Program-made: the position numbers and the translations under genes
The notes under the pieces: model-generated
Told to the model about the DNA's origin: nothing
The model's input: only the letters and a program-made list of their open reading frames with translations
Database searches by the model: none
Assembly: GCA_029204225.1 (NCBI GenBank)
Contig: CM055095.1
Span: forward strand, 58,116,865-58,180,864
DNA length: 64,000 nucleotides
Source of the DNA: Diphasiastrum complanatum
Taxonomy: Eukaryota > Streptophyta > Lycopodiopsida > Lycopodiales > Lycopodiaceae
Reading direction: 5' to 3'
Part shown: positions 44,118 to 55,047 of the stretch, piece by piece
Layout of the letters: each line of letters starts with the position of its first letter
Position numbering within the stretch: position 1 is the stretch's first letter

Positions 44118-45236
44118 ACCTTATCAGCTGATTGTCGGCCAGTTGTATCGAAGAGGTCAAGATGAAATTCTTCGGCGGTGTATTCTTCCTCATGAGACCA
44201 CCCAGATCATTTCGCTTTCACATGAAGGCATGGGTGGGGATCATTTTGCATCTGACATTACAGTTCGCAAGATCCTGCAATCAGGATGTTGGTGGCCAAC
44301 GATTCATAAAGATACGGAGGAATACTTGAAAAAGTGCGTGTGTGCCAAAGGGCAAGGAGACCAACGAGATTGAACTATGATCTACTGCACCCAGTCTTAG
44401 CCCAAGCACCATTCGAAAAATGGGGATTGGATTATATTGGTCCAATTCACTCTGCAGCAAGGAGTTCCCAGGCTCGATACATAATCGTAGCCACAGACTA
44501 CCTCACCAAATGGGTCAAAGCCAAGGCAGTAAGAGTAGTTGATGCTAGGACCATTGCCAAGTTCCTTTATAAAAATATCATTGTGCGCTTCAGATGCCCG
44601 GTGGAACTAGTCAGTGATCGTGGAAGCCATTTCATCAACGAGACCATCAAGGTTCTGTTGGAGGAATTCTTCGTGATCCACAAAACCAGTACGCCCTATT
44701 ATCCTCGTGGTAATGGGCAAGCAAAATCATCCAATAAGATCTTGTGTAGCGTGCTCACGAAAACAGTTAAAGCTAGCAGATCAGATTGGGAACACAAGTT
44801 GCATGTTGCACTGTGGGCATTCAGGATAGCATATAAAGGGAGCACTGATCAAACACCCTTCCAATTGGTATATGATCAGGATGTTGTGATGCCAGTAGAG
44901 TTTTTAGTTCCTTCATTAAGGATTGCCACCGCGCAACGTCTTAATGAGTCCAAATCTCTACAGCTACACGACAAAGCTCTACATAACCTCTGTGAAACAC
45001 GCTTACTAGTTGTGCATGCATTGGCAACTGAAAAGGAAAGACGCAAAGCTTGGCATGATTGTAGATTACAAAAGAAGGATATTCGTTCAGGAGATCTGGT
45101 CCTGATGTATAAAACCAAGACGATCAAGGGGAAGTTAAAATTCATTGGCGAAGGTCCTTATAGGATCAAGGAAATTCTTAATCATGGAGCCGTGAAAGCT
45201 AGATGGGACGCCATTCGACACACCCATCAACGGTAG
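44038..45236 (+). pseudogene. G2 integrase, catalytic Glu replaced by Lys
   Basis: The first frame (44038-44373) holds the zinc-binding region (HEGMGGDHFASDITVRKILQ, CWWPTIHKDT), with the final C-x-x-C reduced to CVC. A frameshift leads to 44334-45236: core with GLDYIGPI and TDYLTKWVKAK, VELVSDRGSHF, and PYYPRGNGQAKSSNKIL. In Gypsy integrases the last motif reads G-Q-A-E; here codon 44724-44726 is AAA (Lys), so the D-D-E triad is broken. A DNA-binding tail follows (KKDIRSGDLVLMYKTK, KLKFIGEGPYRI). A frameshift near 45205 misreads the final SRLHKYWPP motif. Confidence 0.9.
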
Positions 45237-46100
45237 CCGGTTGCACAAGTACTGGCCACCACAGTGAGACAGATCCAGATTGGGGGTGGCACGTTACAAA
45301 AAGCTAATCTGATCAACCATCACCGCTAGATCTAAGGAGATCAAGCCAAATCAATCTAGATCCATCAAGATTCAGCCAGATCTGGCAAGATCGGAGAAAT
45401 CCATCATAATCCAAGGAGGATCCAGATCTTGATAGGATAAAAAAGGAAGCAGATCATCAAATTGACTGATGGATCTACTACCAAGAATCCATCAAAACTT
45501 CCAGAGAACTACCAACGGTCAGATCAAGCCTGGATGAAGTTGATTACCAGTTTACAAAAGTTAAAAATCAGAAAATCTCGAGATCTCATCAAAAAACACT
45601 CTGAAAGAGCACTTTTTTCATGATTTTTTGAGATCCCCTAGGAGATAGCTCTTGAAAATTGGACAGTCATCAGATCTGACCTAGATGCATCCATGAAAAT
45701 CTCTGCGAGAGTTCTTGATGGAGGAATCATCATTTTTTAGTGTATGCGAGAGTTCTCAGAAGTTGAATTTTCAGAACCCTCGCAGAGCATCAAGATCATC
45801 TTACCAACCCTCGCAAGGTGCCTAAATGGAATCAGAGCAGTAAAATTGGCCTGCCTACATGGTCTGATCTTGAAAATCCAATCACAAGAATAAGTTGTGC
45901 GAGACATCACTTCTTGCGAGAGTTGAACCCTCGCAGACAGTCTGAACCCTCTCAAAACCTTCGCATAGCAGTCAAATCACCTTCTAAACTCTCACAGACT
46001 TCCCTGAGGTTTTAGAATTTTGTGAAGAAGGTGTCTGCCAAAACTTGGATGGAACTAAGCAAGGGAAAGTGAATTTCACTTAATACGCACTCTAAATTCC
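45237..46100 (+). other. G2 region between integrase and accessory ORF, second motif array
   Basis: Noncoding. It carries many AGATC words (45290-45560) and a second cluster of the leader motif: near 45702, 45744, 45774, 45804, 45913-45935 and 45947, again as GCGAGAGTT and AACCCTCGCA in both orientations. This links the region functionally or by descent to the 5' leader. Confidence 0.7.
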
Positions 46101-46101
46101 G

Positions 46102-46111
46102 CTATATAAGG
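46102..46111 (+). promoter_or_regulatory. Internal TATA box for the accessory ORF
   Basis: CTATATAAGG followed by about 250 bases of C/T-rich, ATG-poor leader and then an ATG in good context (CTAACATGGCC at 46363). This looks like a plant promoter for a separate transcript within the element. Prediction from sequence only. Confidence 0.55.
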
Positions 46112-46362
46112 GCTGAATTCGAGTCATTTGTCACCTTTGCTAGCGAAGCTCTGCCAAAATTTACTCCGAAATTACCAAGTTCTCTGTTTGCAACCAAACT
46201 TCCTACCAGCTATCATCTGATATTATTGAACACCAATCTGTGTTCTGAACTACACTCCTTGTCTTCCAACACTCGTTATTCTCAGTTTTCTACCGTTTTC
46301 ACATCTTTTTCCATTCTCCACCATTTTTCTTACTTTTTTAACCTCTAATCATCACTGCTAAC

Positions 46363-48756
46363 ATGGCCTCCTCATCCTCTGAAGACTCTGGCGCCAAACA
46401 GGTGATCCAGCGTGACATCCTCGAGGCCACACAGATTTGGCCTCTACCCTCTGACACTCTGATCCAACCATGGCTACAGACAGCTAGCCCACTTCTAGCG
46501 GCAATGGGTTTTTACCCGGCGCTCTTCCATTCTGAGATTAACATGGGCATCGCCCTTCACTCTTACGCCACCTGGGACGAGGACAAGGCTCGTTTCCACT
46601 TCCTGTACCAAGGTACCATGTACAAGGTCAAGATTAACGCCGACTCGATGGTCACCGTTGGCATTATGTCCAGTGATCATCAACCCAACTCCCATCGCCA
46701 CGCCAAGGCTCTGATCAAACCATTCGTCACCCAAACCACACCAGAAATCCCCATCCAGACTAACAATGGTAATGGTTACCTAATAGAAGCTATCATGGAA
46801 CCTGTCATTCAGGCGACTACACATCTGTTGAATAACTTTTTGGTTATTTCAACATTTCGCAAGGACAGAATCCAGTCTACGCTACTGAGTAAGATAGTGG
46901 AATCATTTCTGGAATTCCCTAACCGCTCCGTTGTGCCATACGACTGGCATAGCTTCCTTATGCAAGAACTAACGAACTCCATCAAACCCAACAACCGTGA
47001 GCAAATCGCAGTAGGCCCTTTGTTGTGTAACTTTGCCTACACACTTCTCGAGTCGAAAGTGCGCGATTTCCAACGCTCATCCCTCCTGTCTACCCTTGTG
47101 CCACATACTAACCTTTATCCACCATCTCAAGCATCTACCTCCTCCCAACCTGCAGTTATTAACACAACAGCTAGCAAACGAACGCGTGGCACTGCCTCTA
47201 CATCCACATCTCCACATGTTACCCGAAGATGTGTCTCCACTGCTGCACTAACCACTCCATCCAACACCGCCACTTCTTCTTCCGTGCAACCCCCCACTCC
47301 GATTTTTGTCGTCGCTACTTCTCTTCCTGTTCCATCCACATCTGTTTCTGTCTCCATCTTTGTTTCTTCTGTTGATACCACTCCTACTTCTCTTTCAGTG
47401 TCCACTACTCCATCCATCACCATCGCATCCTCCATCACTCCTGCCACCACCATTGCTCCTCTCACATTCAATCCTTCTGATTCACAACTGTCCCCCGACA
47501 CTCTGGCATGGATGCAAGTTATCAATTTTTCACCCCCACGTCAGACACTTTCTGTTCCATCCTCACCTTCTTCCATACTCCACACCACCCTCTAGTTTCC
47601 CTCTATTCCTCCCATCCTCTCGTTTGGACAAACCGTCCTCACCCCTGTTTCCACAGTTATTTCTCAAACCTCACCCGCTTCACCAACAAAGGTTGCCGAG
47701 GGCAATCAACCGTTGCCTGATGACGCATTTGTTCAAACAATTTTTGTACCATCGCCAGATCGGACTGATCCCACCGCCCCAGATGGCATCAGGTCCAATG
47801 AGAACCTGATAGAAGATAATGACGACGGAATTTCACCAGTCGTCGAGGCCGATACAACACAAGCCCCTGCTAGTGCTAGTGTACCGGCTGCTCCCACGGA
47901 CCTAACAATGGCGTACCAAACTCTGGGAAAATACATCCTGGATGCGGTAGCAGCCAAAGCTATTCTGGAAAGCATGGTACTACACTTGGTGACAAATAAT
48001 ACATAGCTACGAGCAGACCTCACCAAGCTGTAGCAAGAGCTGATTTTGGCTCAACAACACGAACAAGCAGGGCACCAGGAGATTTCCAAGCTGCAGCAGA
48101 AGGAAGAGGGCCTCAACAAATATATCCAAAGCCTCTCCAACGCGTTGACTGAGGCCTCCACGAAGGTGCGGGAGCTTCAAGCTGAAGCATCCCAACGGCT
48201 TGCCCCCATCCAGGCGCAACTTACCCTTTTGGAAGCAGAGAATACGTGCCTGGGGACGGAGGTCAAAGCCCTACAAGACGACAAGCTCGCCTGGTTAGCT
48301 CAACTTGCACCGGACTCAAGGCCGCTTTCTCAATCAAAGATGAATCTTCTACGGTGTCAAGTGCAGGTTTATAACCAAACCTTAAACAGCTACCAGACAG
48401 AGTTCAACAAGTATCGGGCAAGCGCGACACATGAGCTCGCCCATGCCAAGCAAGCCCTCAAGACGTGCCAAAAATTCATGGACGCAAAGGCCCAGCCCAC
48501 CCCCATGGTAATTCCACCACCACCTAATTTTGACGCTGCGCAGGCTAGTACCAGCCAAGATCAAAGCCAGCAGGTAGCAAGGGGATCTCACACAGATCAA
48601 GGGTCCAAAGGCCAAGACCAAGGGCAGACGGATATGGCTGCTAAGACGCAAGACCAGAGCCAAGGCACATCATCCAGAGGTTCGCGCACGATATCTGCCA
48701 GCCGGGCCTTCCGAAGACCGAAGTCCGTGGAGGAGAAAATTAATGAATTTTTTTGA
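46363..48756 (+). CDS. G2 accessory protein (unknown family), three TAG codons
   Basis: One reading frame of 797 codons interrupted only by TAG at 47593, 48004 and 48031. The N-terminal about 260 residues are folded-looking (IWPLPSDTLIQPWLQTASPL, YATWDEDKARFHFLYQGTMY, VPYDWHSFLMQELTNSIKPN). About 150 Ser/Thr/Pro residues follow, then an acidic linker. A long coiled coil comes next (HEQAGHQEISKLQQKEEGLN onward to about codon 700) and a Q/S/D-rich tail (SQDQSQQVARGSHTDQGSKG) ending in RRPKSVEEKINEFF and TGA. It sits where Athila-like elements carry an env-like ORF, but I see no signal peptide or membrane segment. A relative exists in G3, so the protein is a family trait. Role unknown. Confidence 0.75.
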
Positions 48757-49491
48757 AAGTGTCCCCATGAGTCATCTCGAGACGGTTGGTAGATATCGTT
48801 TTCTGCTCAGACAATCAAGGGCAAAGAACTGCAAGCGTTACCCGCCTTCCAACCACAACTAGAGTGGCGTCAGCAGTTATCTGAAAGAGACCCTGCGGCC
48901 ATCAGGGCCTACGTGACAAGTCCACAACAATCACGGGTGAACGCGCATTTCCTGCCATGTACACAAAGATCCAAATGAGCGGAATGCGGCACCCCTCTAG
49001 ACAAGATCACACTTCATAATTTTAACTGGCCGATCATACCATCGCAATATGGGTGGACGACGGATGTAGACGCCAGAAGGGCTCTCACCACGTTCGAAAA
49101 CCAGTATATCGTATTTTTCCTGTTTGATGCTATGCACATGCTAATAATCCCTCTGCTGAGCTTGGCAAGATATTGCCTTGATCCCACAGTCTGCGCAACA
49201 GCCACTTACGCTCGAGACTTAGAACACCTGATGGGGATCAAAACTAAATGGGATGATTTTCTTCCCGCAATATTCTTTGATCCTAATAAGGCGCTAGCTT
49301 CCGACAAAGTCGAAGATCAGCTGCCAGTCGCTCGTGTATATTACCGAGCTGCATTCCTTGGAGAACCTTGGACGCGCCGATTCCAAGCCTGGATCGATCA
49401 AGAATGGCTAACAGGAGTCCACTCCACATGCCCAAGGACTCGAAGAAACTGGACCGTCTCAACTTCATGGAAGATGTTACGGGTTACCTGA
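48757..49491 (+). pseudogene. G2 accessory protein, C-terminal part
   Basis: The same frame as 46363-48756 continues past the TGA with clear protein-like sequence broken by TAG near 48790 and TGA near 48978: FQPQLEWRQQLSERDPAAIR, HNFNWPIIPSQYGWTTDVDA, then an open run from 48979 to 49491 (LLSLARYCLDPTVCATATYA, KTKWDDFLPAIFFDPNK, RRFQAWIDQEWL). This is the part with a recognisable homologue in G3. It may be the C-terminal domain of one large protein or a second protein. Confidence 0.65.
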
Positions 49492-49572
49492 TCCACTAGA
49501 GGCGGGCAAAGAGGATGCTATACTAAATCGGCAGAGTGCCGAGGGACCGGCACTACTTCAGGCCGTGGGTCC

Positions 49573-49996
49573 TGTTGGGGGTATTCCCAACAAAGTGTAA
49601 ATAAATAAAATCATCCAATAGAATGTGTTGCGAGGGCATGGCATCCTGCGTGTATAAGCCCATGGCCCAATGAGCACGCAAATAAAGTTGTAAATAAAAT
49701 AAACATGACTTGGGCCTTGGAATTAAAATAAAACTAGAGGCCCAATGTCATTTTTGAACTTAGAGATCACTTTTTAGAGTTGGGTCCAAATTGGGACTCA
49801 CATGAATCTTGTGATTTCTAATGTAGTTTTTGTGGACCCTTGGATCAAGTTGGGTCCAAGATGAATGGATAGGATCCTTGTGAGTAGTAGCCAATAGGAT
49901 TGAGGGGCAAGGGCCTTCCCCATTTTATAAAAAGACACCATTTGTACACTATTTCCATGCTTAATGAGAAGGAGGAAACTCTACCATTTTTGGAAA
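49573..49996 (+). repeat. G2 3' LTR, truncated
   Basis: Matches 37011 onward for about 424 bases with few substitutions, then stops at TTTTTGGAA, where minus-strand Gypsy pol begins. The remaining 400 bases of the LTR are missing, so a deletion followed insertion. No clean polypurine tract is visible before 49573. Confidence 0.88.
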
Positions 49997-50815
49997 CTGG
50001 CAAAGTAGATCGAGTAATCCTTCTTGTACTCCTCAGACTATGTCAGAACACTCCCTATGGCATACTTAGAGACGTCTGTATGGACGTGGAATTCTATGGT
50101 CCAGATAGGGGGTGAGTTTGTGGAAAGCCTCATTGGCTTCAGCTGTCCATTCTAGTTGGATGGTCATCTGATAGATCAAATGGACCAACTTAGCAAAATT
50201 TAAGACAAACCTCAGATAATAATTGCAATGCCCCATAAAGATGTATACTTCACGTACAATACTTGGCTCAGGCAAAGCAAGAATTATGCGGATCTTGTCG
50301 ACATCGGTGGTGATACCATGTCTCTAAACTACATGGCCTAGCACTATGTCGTACGTGACCAAAAATTGGCATTTGGACAAGTTTAGGGATATGCCAAATA
50401 ATCGACACTGAATGAACACTTTCTCTAAGCAAGCTAGATGGTGGGCTCTAGAGGAGTGGACACGCAAGTCATCCATAAAAATTTCAAGAAATTTTCAAAA
50501 AAAATCCTTGAAGGCATAACTCATCACTCGTTGGAAAGTGCTGGGAGTGTTGCACAATCCAAATGGCATCACTTTGTAGGCATATGTTCCCCACTCAGTG
50601 GAGAATGTAGTTTTGTGCTGATCTTCTGGGGCAATCTGCACTTGGTTTTAGCCACTAAACCCATCTAGAAAACTATAGGGTTCTGCTCCGGCTATTCTCT
50701 CTAACACCTTTTCCGTGAATGGTAAAGGAAAATGGTCCTTGTTGGTTACGACGTTCAGCTTCATGTAGTCCACACAGATTCTAAGTTTCCCGTTTTTCTT
50801 AGACACCAAGATCTT
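49997..50815 (-). pseudogene. G3 right part: Gypsy RT/RNase H fragment
   Basis: Minus strand: RT with conserved pieces of a Gypsy palm (the region equivalent to GYNQVK and FGLCNAP at 50650-50530 and the D-D region near 50470), then REVYIFMGHCNYYLRFVLNF (thumb, near 50270-50215), LEWTAEANEAFHKL and the start of RNase H near 50100. Many stops. Same orientation as the accessory fragment at 35770-36332, and likely the other half of the element into which G2 inserted. Confidence 0.75.
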
Positions 50816-51313
50816 CCTTCATTTTCTTTTAGTTCATTTTGATAGAGCATGATCCAGTACATGCCTTTATGCTTCATGATGAGTTAGTATTCATTCTTGG
50901 ATTATATGTAAATAATTTCCTCTTTCATGAAGATGATGCAAGAAATTTTGGTAATTCCAAGCTAGAATTGGGTTGGGGTCCAATAATGCTCTCGATATTG
51001 GCCCCTAACATTCAATATTTGGACATAGAAGTATCTTAAGCTTCACATTTCATGCTACATTTCATTGATTTCAGCATGCTACTTCAGTCTTAAAAAGTTT
51101 TTAGATGGATCTATGGTTTTAGAGCACCATGTAAGGGAACCTATTGGAGGTGGTGAAAGATCCTTCTAGGGCATCACTCACTATGAGAATCTCATTAATG
51201 ATGTTTATATGATCAGTAAACCTGCACCAAAGGGCTTCACTCTTGAGGTTTAGATTGATATTTGATATGATTAGATCATCCATGTCATCAACTAGCTACT
51301 TTTTAAGGAGGAG
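50816..51313 (+). pseudogene. Copia RT scrap and 3' end
   Basis: A short plus-strand frame (50839-51039) with LVFILGLYVNNFLF, like a Copia YVDD box with both Asp changed to Asn, then unclear sequence to TTTTAAGGAGGAG at 51302-51313, a polypurine tract like those of C2 and C3. Confidence 0.5.
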
Positions 51314-51990
51314 TGTGAAAATAGCTAAAAACTAGCTAGTAGTTTATTGCCAGATGGCACCATTATGGATGGCCAAATGTCACATACTTTTGTACATAGT
51401 TAGGTGCTAACTTAAACATGATTAAAATCCATCTACATGCTTATAGGTCGCTGAATTGAGCCCCAAAACTAAGGTCCTAAATTATAGGCTAATTTTGAGA
51501 GATTTTAGTGACAATGCATGTGACACACCTAATCCAACCACCAAGTGGATGTGATTCAAAGATTAGGGGCTTAGATAGTAGGTTTAGGTCAATACCTAAT
51601 GATGGACAACACTAGTGCTCAGATCCAAGCTGAACCATTATTAGTTTGATGAGGATCATTTGTACAATTGATTGATGAGCAATTTTGGAGTTTGAGACAC
51701 ACTGTTCTTCCAAGGCCAAGTTGAAGCATCTATGTTTGAGTGATTTTGATGATCCGCATAGCTAATTGAATGCTAACTAAGTGATTTGATGTCCTACAAA
51801 CATGTCAAGTTTCTGTGAATGCTTTGAACTTGTTGATCATAGTGATTCTAGGAGCAATTGCCACATAATAACCTAGATGCGTTTGTAGCCAAAATCTGAA
51901 GATAGTCTTGATTGATTTGGATACTTTGCAAACTCCAACGCTTCATTCGACTTTTTGGAAGTCTAAACAACTAAGATCCACCATTTTTAA
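51314..51990 (+). repeat. Possible Copia 3' LTR (right end unclear)
   Basis: Begins TGTGAAAATAGCTAAAAAC directly after the polypurine tract, much as the C3 LTR begins TGTGAAGATTAG. No second copy is in the window and I cannot fix its right end. Confidence 0.4.
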
Positions 51991-52036
51991 GGTGTGTGTG
52001 TGTGTGTTGGGGGGGGGGGGGGGGGGGGGGGGGGGG
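51991..52036 (+). repeat. (GT)n tract followed by a run of 28 G
   Basis: GGTGTGTGTGTGTGTGTT runs into 28 consecutive G (52009-52036), then CGGTGTGTC. Such a run can form G-quadruplexes and is also prone to assembly length error. Confidence 0.9.
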
Positions 52037-55000
52037 CGGTGTGTCATTGTTCAAATCATGATTTATCATTGCTTCTTTACGTAACTATCTTCTTATAGTA
52101 TTCCTTTGTTTTTGTGATTTGATTGCATGATCCAGAATGCAAGCTCCTAGACTCCACCATAGTTGTTAACAAGCATTGATATTTTTGTGAGAAATGAAAA
52201 TGCGAGTTTAGTGACTTTTTTCAGATACGAAATTAGCCAAATATGATGATTACTCATTTTTGCTTATTAGAATGATGTGATAACCTTGTTGTGATATTAG
52301 TCTAATGCTTCATCTAAATCATGTTGATATATGTGTAATATAAGTTCTAGATGTATAAATTTTTACTTGAAGCTTGCACATTTCAAGATTTTGTACCTAA
52401 CAATAGAAAGTTTTCTTTTTCATCTAGCATGACATTTACTTTGCATTGAAATAATAACAAATATCATATCCTCAAGATGATACACTTGGTGAATAGCAAT
52501 ATATTCCTGATTCTAAAAATGTCTATGTGAAATTATGTCATGATTGGCCATTGGTGGTCTACATACACTCACCATCAACAAACGTCTTCCTTGTTTTTTG
52601 TTTGTAGATGTCGTGACACCTACAACTTCCAACATGAATTATGCGAATGTCTTTGTATAGGATGTCAAACAGCTAAGTTTTGGTGACAAGTCTCATTTGA
52701 AACCCAAAGAAAGGTTTTTTTATCCTAAATAAATTTGCACTCTATTTCCTTCCTTTTTCCTTCCAAGAGCATGAAATGTTTCCCTCCTCATCCACATAGT
52801 CATAATGTTGCTCTAACACATGTCTAGCGAGGAGTAGGTCAAATGGCTTTGCACAATGGCACAAAGCATTGAATTAGCCATTACTAAGTAGATTATATTT
52901 CGAGAAAAATATTCCCCTTTAGGATCAAATTTACAACCACCCCCACAATTTTAACAATCTTGGCTGATTTTTATCATCCCTAAAATAAATGAACGAAAGC
53001 TCAATTTCTCAATTATTTTCTTACATAAATCGAATCACCATTTGCATGGGTCTGTGATTGAAGGGGCTTTTATAATACATCAGGGTGGAAAGAGTTTGCC
53101 CAACATGCTGGGACAGATTTTTTGATATAGTTTGCATTGTGCCTGTGAGAAACCTTCAGCTCTGCATGGCTTTGAGAGCTCAATGCCATTGAATTTCTTA
53201 CGAAAAGGTCTTTCTGATAAACAAGTGCTACACATGCTGTGAAATAGTCAAGGACACTAGGCGGGAAGACACTAACATTATGAGCTAAACATTTAGAATT
53301 TCATTAGAGTTGATATTTGGACAATATGGTACATTTCCTTCAAACTAGTAACCTCCCAAAATTTGAAGATATTTGCTTGCATGTCCAAATAATGAACTGA
53401 TATTATGTGCAAGTTACTACTACATAGCTTTAAGTCAACAAGGAACAACTAATTTTCAGTGAAGGCAATTCCTTCATATATCAATTGCATGTTCTAATGT
53501 TGAACTAATGTGTCATATGTACAAGTCACTACTTACAGCTTCAGATCAGTAAGACACAAAGAATTGTCATTCTCTAGAGTACTTTATCTTGTGTTGTTTA
53601 CATTATCTGCCAAAAATTAAAGCTTTTTAAATTACATTAAAACAACTTTTTCAAAAACGCCCTGTTGCAGGGTGAGCAATTCCAAGTGAATATTTTATGT
53701 TTTCAATAGGACTTTTTATGATGAGGTTTGAACTTTGGAGGGCTTGGGCACTTGTACATAAAAGTACAGGTTCTAAACGCCTTCACTAGTGGTCCTTCCT
53801 CAAGTAGTGCAGTTGAAATGGATTTTATTGTTGCTTTTATGCTTTTCGAATTGTTCAAGTACATGTTCAAGAGTTGGTTATTTTGACTGCAAAAGAGCTG
53901 ATCGACACCTTCACAAAACCTCAAATATCCATGTGACTAGTGCTGCTTCGACATTGTAACTAAAAGATCATATATGACAAATGATTCCATGACACCATCA
54001 CAGCCATCAGAACAGCTAAACCCAAGTTTTAGAGCAAGAATGTCATAGCAAGAAATAAATTAACATATCAACTTGAATGTATGAACGAATGGATTGTTCC
54101 AAAAAGAAAAACAGCAACAATTTTCTTTGGGAAGGCACATCTTTGACCTTTTAAGGGCCACAATCAACTTCTGGAACGGCATAGTCTTGGAATAACCAGC
54201 TTTTGACTATATTAAAACTAGCACTATAAATTTGTTTTCCAGGCATAAAAGTGGGACATCAGATTTGAGCATTATGTTTGAAATCTGTTTCACATGTTAT
54301 GGGAGAAATTTAGAAGCCATGTGAGGAACGAAGGGCATTCCCGGGAGTTTTACACGTTATAAAGATAATATCAATTCTTGGTACGGAATAGACTCTATGT
54401 AGTCCAACATCTAGAATCCCTTTATAAATGAATCTCCATATGGACTTGAAAATACATCATAACCTGGTGTCTTGATATGCATAATTTTTTTTCTTTAAAT
54501 CTCTTAGCAAATGCTTGCTGCAAATTCCCCATCTAGTTTGTCAGGCTCCAAGCTCATATAAAACTAGGCATGACTTCACACTTTCTCTAGGATATTTTAT
54601 ACTTTTTAAGAATACAATCACTTTCTTTGCAGCATTTAATGCTCACGAGGAATTTGAAGTAGAATGCCATTGGACACTTGCTATTTGAATTTGTATACCA
54701 TTATAATATGCTAGCTATTGTTAATGAAAAAGATAATTTGTTCCACGTCAACCACACATCACAAGCATGCACAGAAGTTATCTAATTATAGGAAAACCTT
54801 GTGCAGTATATATAAAACCTTTCTCAAGTTTTAAGCCAATATTTGAACATAGCAATCGCAAAGTGGCGTTTGCTGCATGGGAAAGGAAGGTCAGGTGTGC
54901 CAATATCACAAGTTCCAGCCATTAGCAACAGTTGTGATTTTAATGCTAACTACCACAATCACAAAAAGTATTAAAGATTCACAGCCCAGTTTGATCTTTT

Positions 55001-55047
55001 TGCAATTGATATTTTACCAGAGCTAAATATAAGCAGTAGTAGTATGA
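52037..55047. other. Intergenic, no gene recognised
   Basis: AT-rich with short frames only. The last few hundred bases (to about 54700) should include the 3' untranslated region of the HD-Zip gene on the minus strand. I see no further transposon signature. Confidence 0.5.

Larger units (their letters stand above)
37011..49996 (+). mobile_element. G2: long Gypsy element with accessory gene and internal inversion
   Basis: 5' LTR 37011-37835, primer site 37837-37854, motif-rich leader, gag (39257-40635), an inverted pro-RT-RNase H block (40984 to about 43800), RNase H tail and integrase on plus (43811-45236), a second motif array, an internal TATA box, a large accessory reading frame (46363-49491) and a truncated 3' LTR (49573-49996). 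Total about 13 kb. Several stops and an active-site change in integrase make it inactive. Confidence 0.92.

Noticed and set aside
47127-47525. Minus-strand frame rich in V/T/E/G
   Set aside because: Shadow of the S/T/P-rich part of the accessory ORF on plus.
50839-51039. Independent small gene on plus
   Set aside because: The YVNN box and the following polypurine tract mark it as a Copia remnant.
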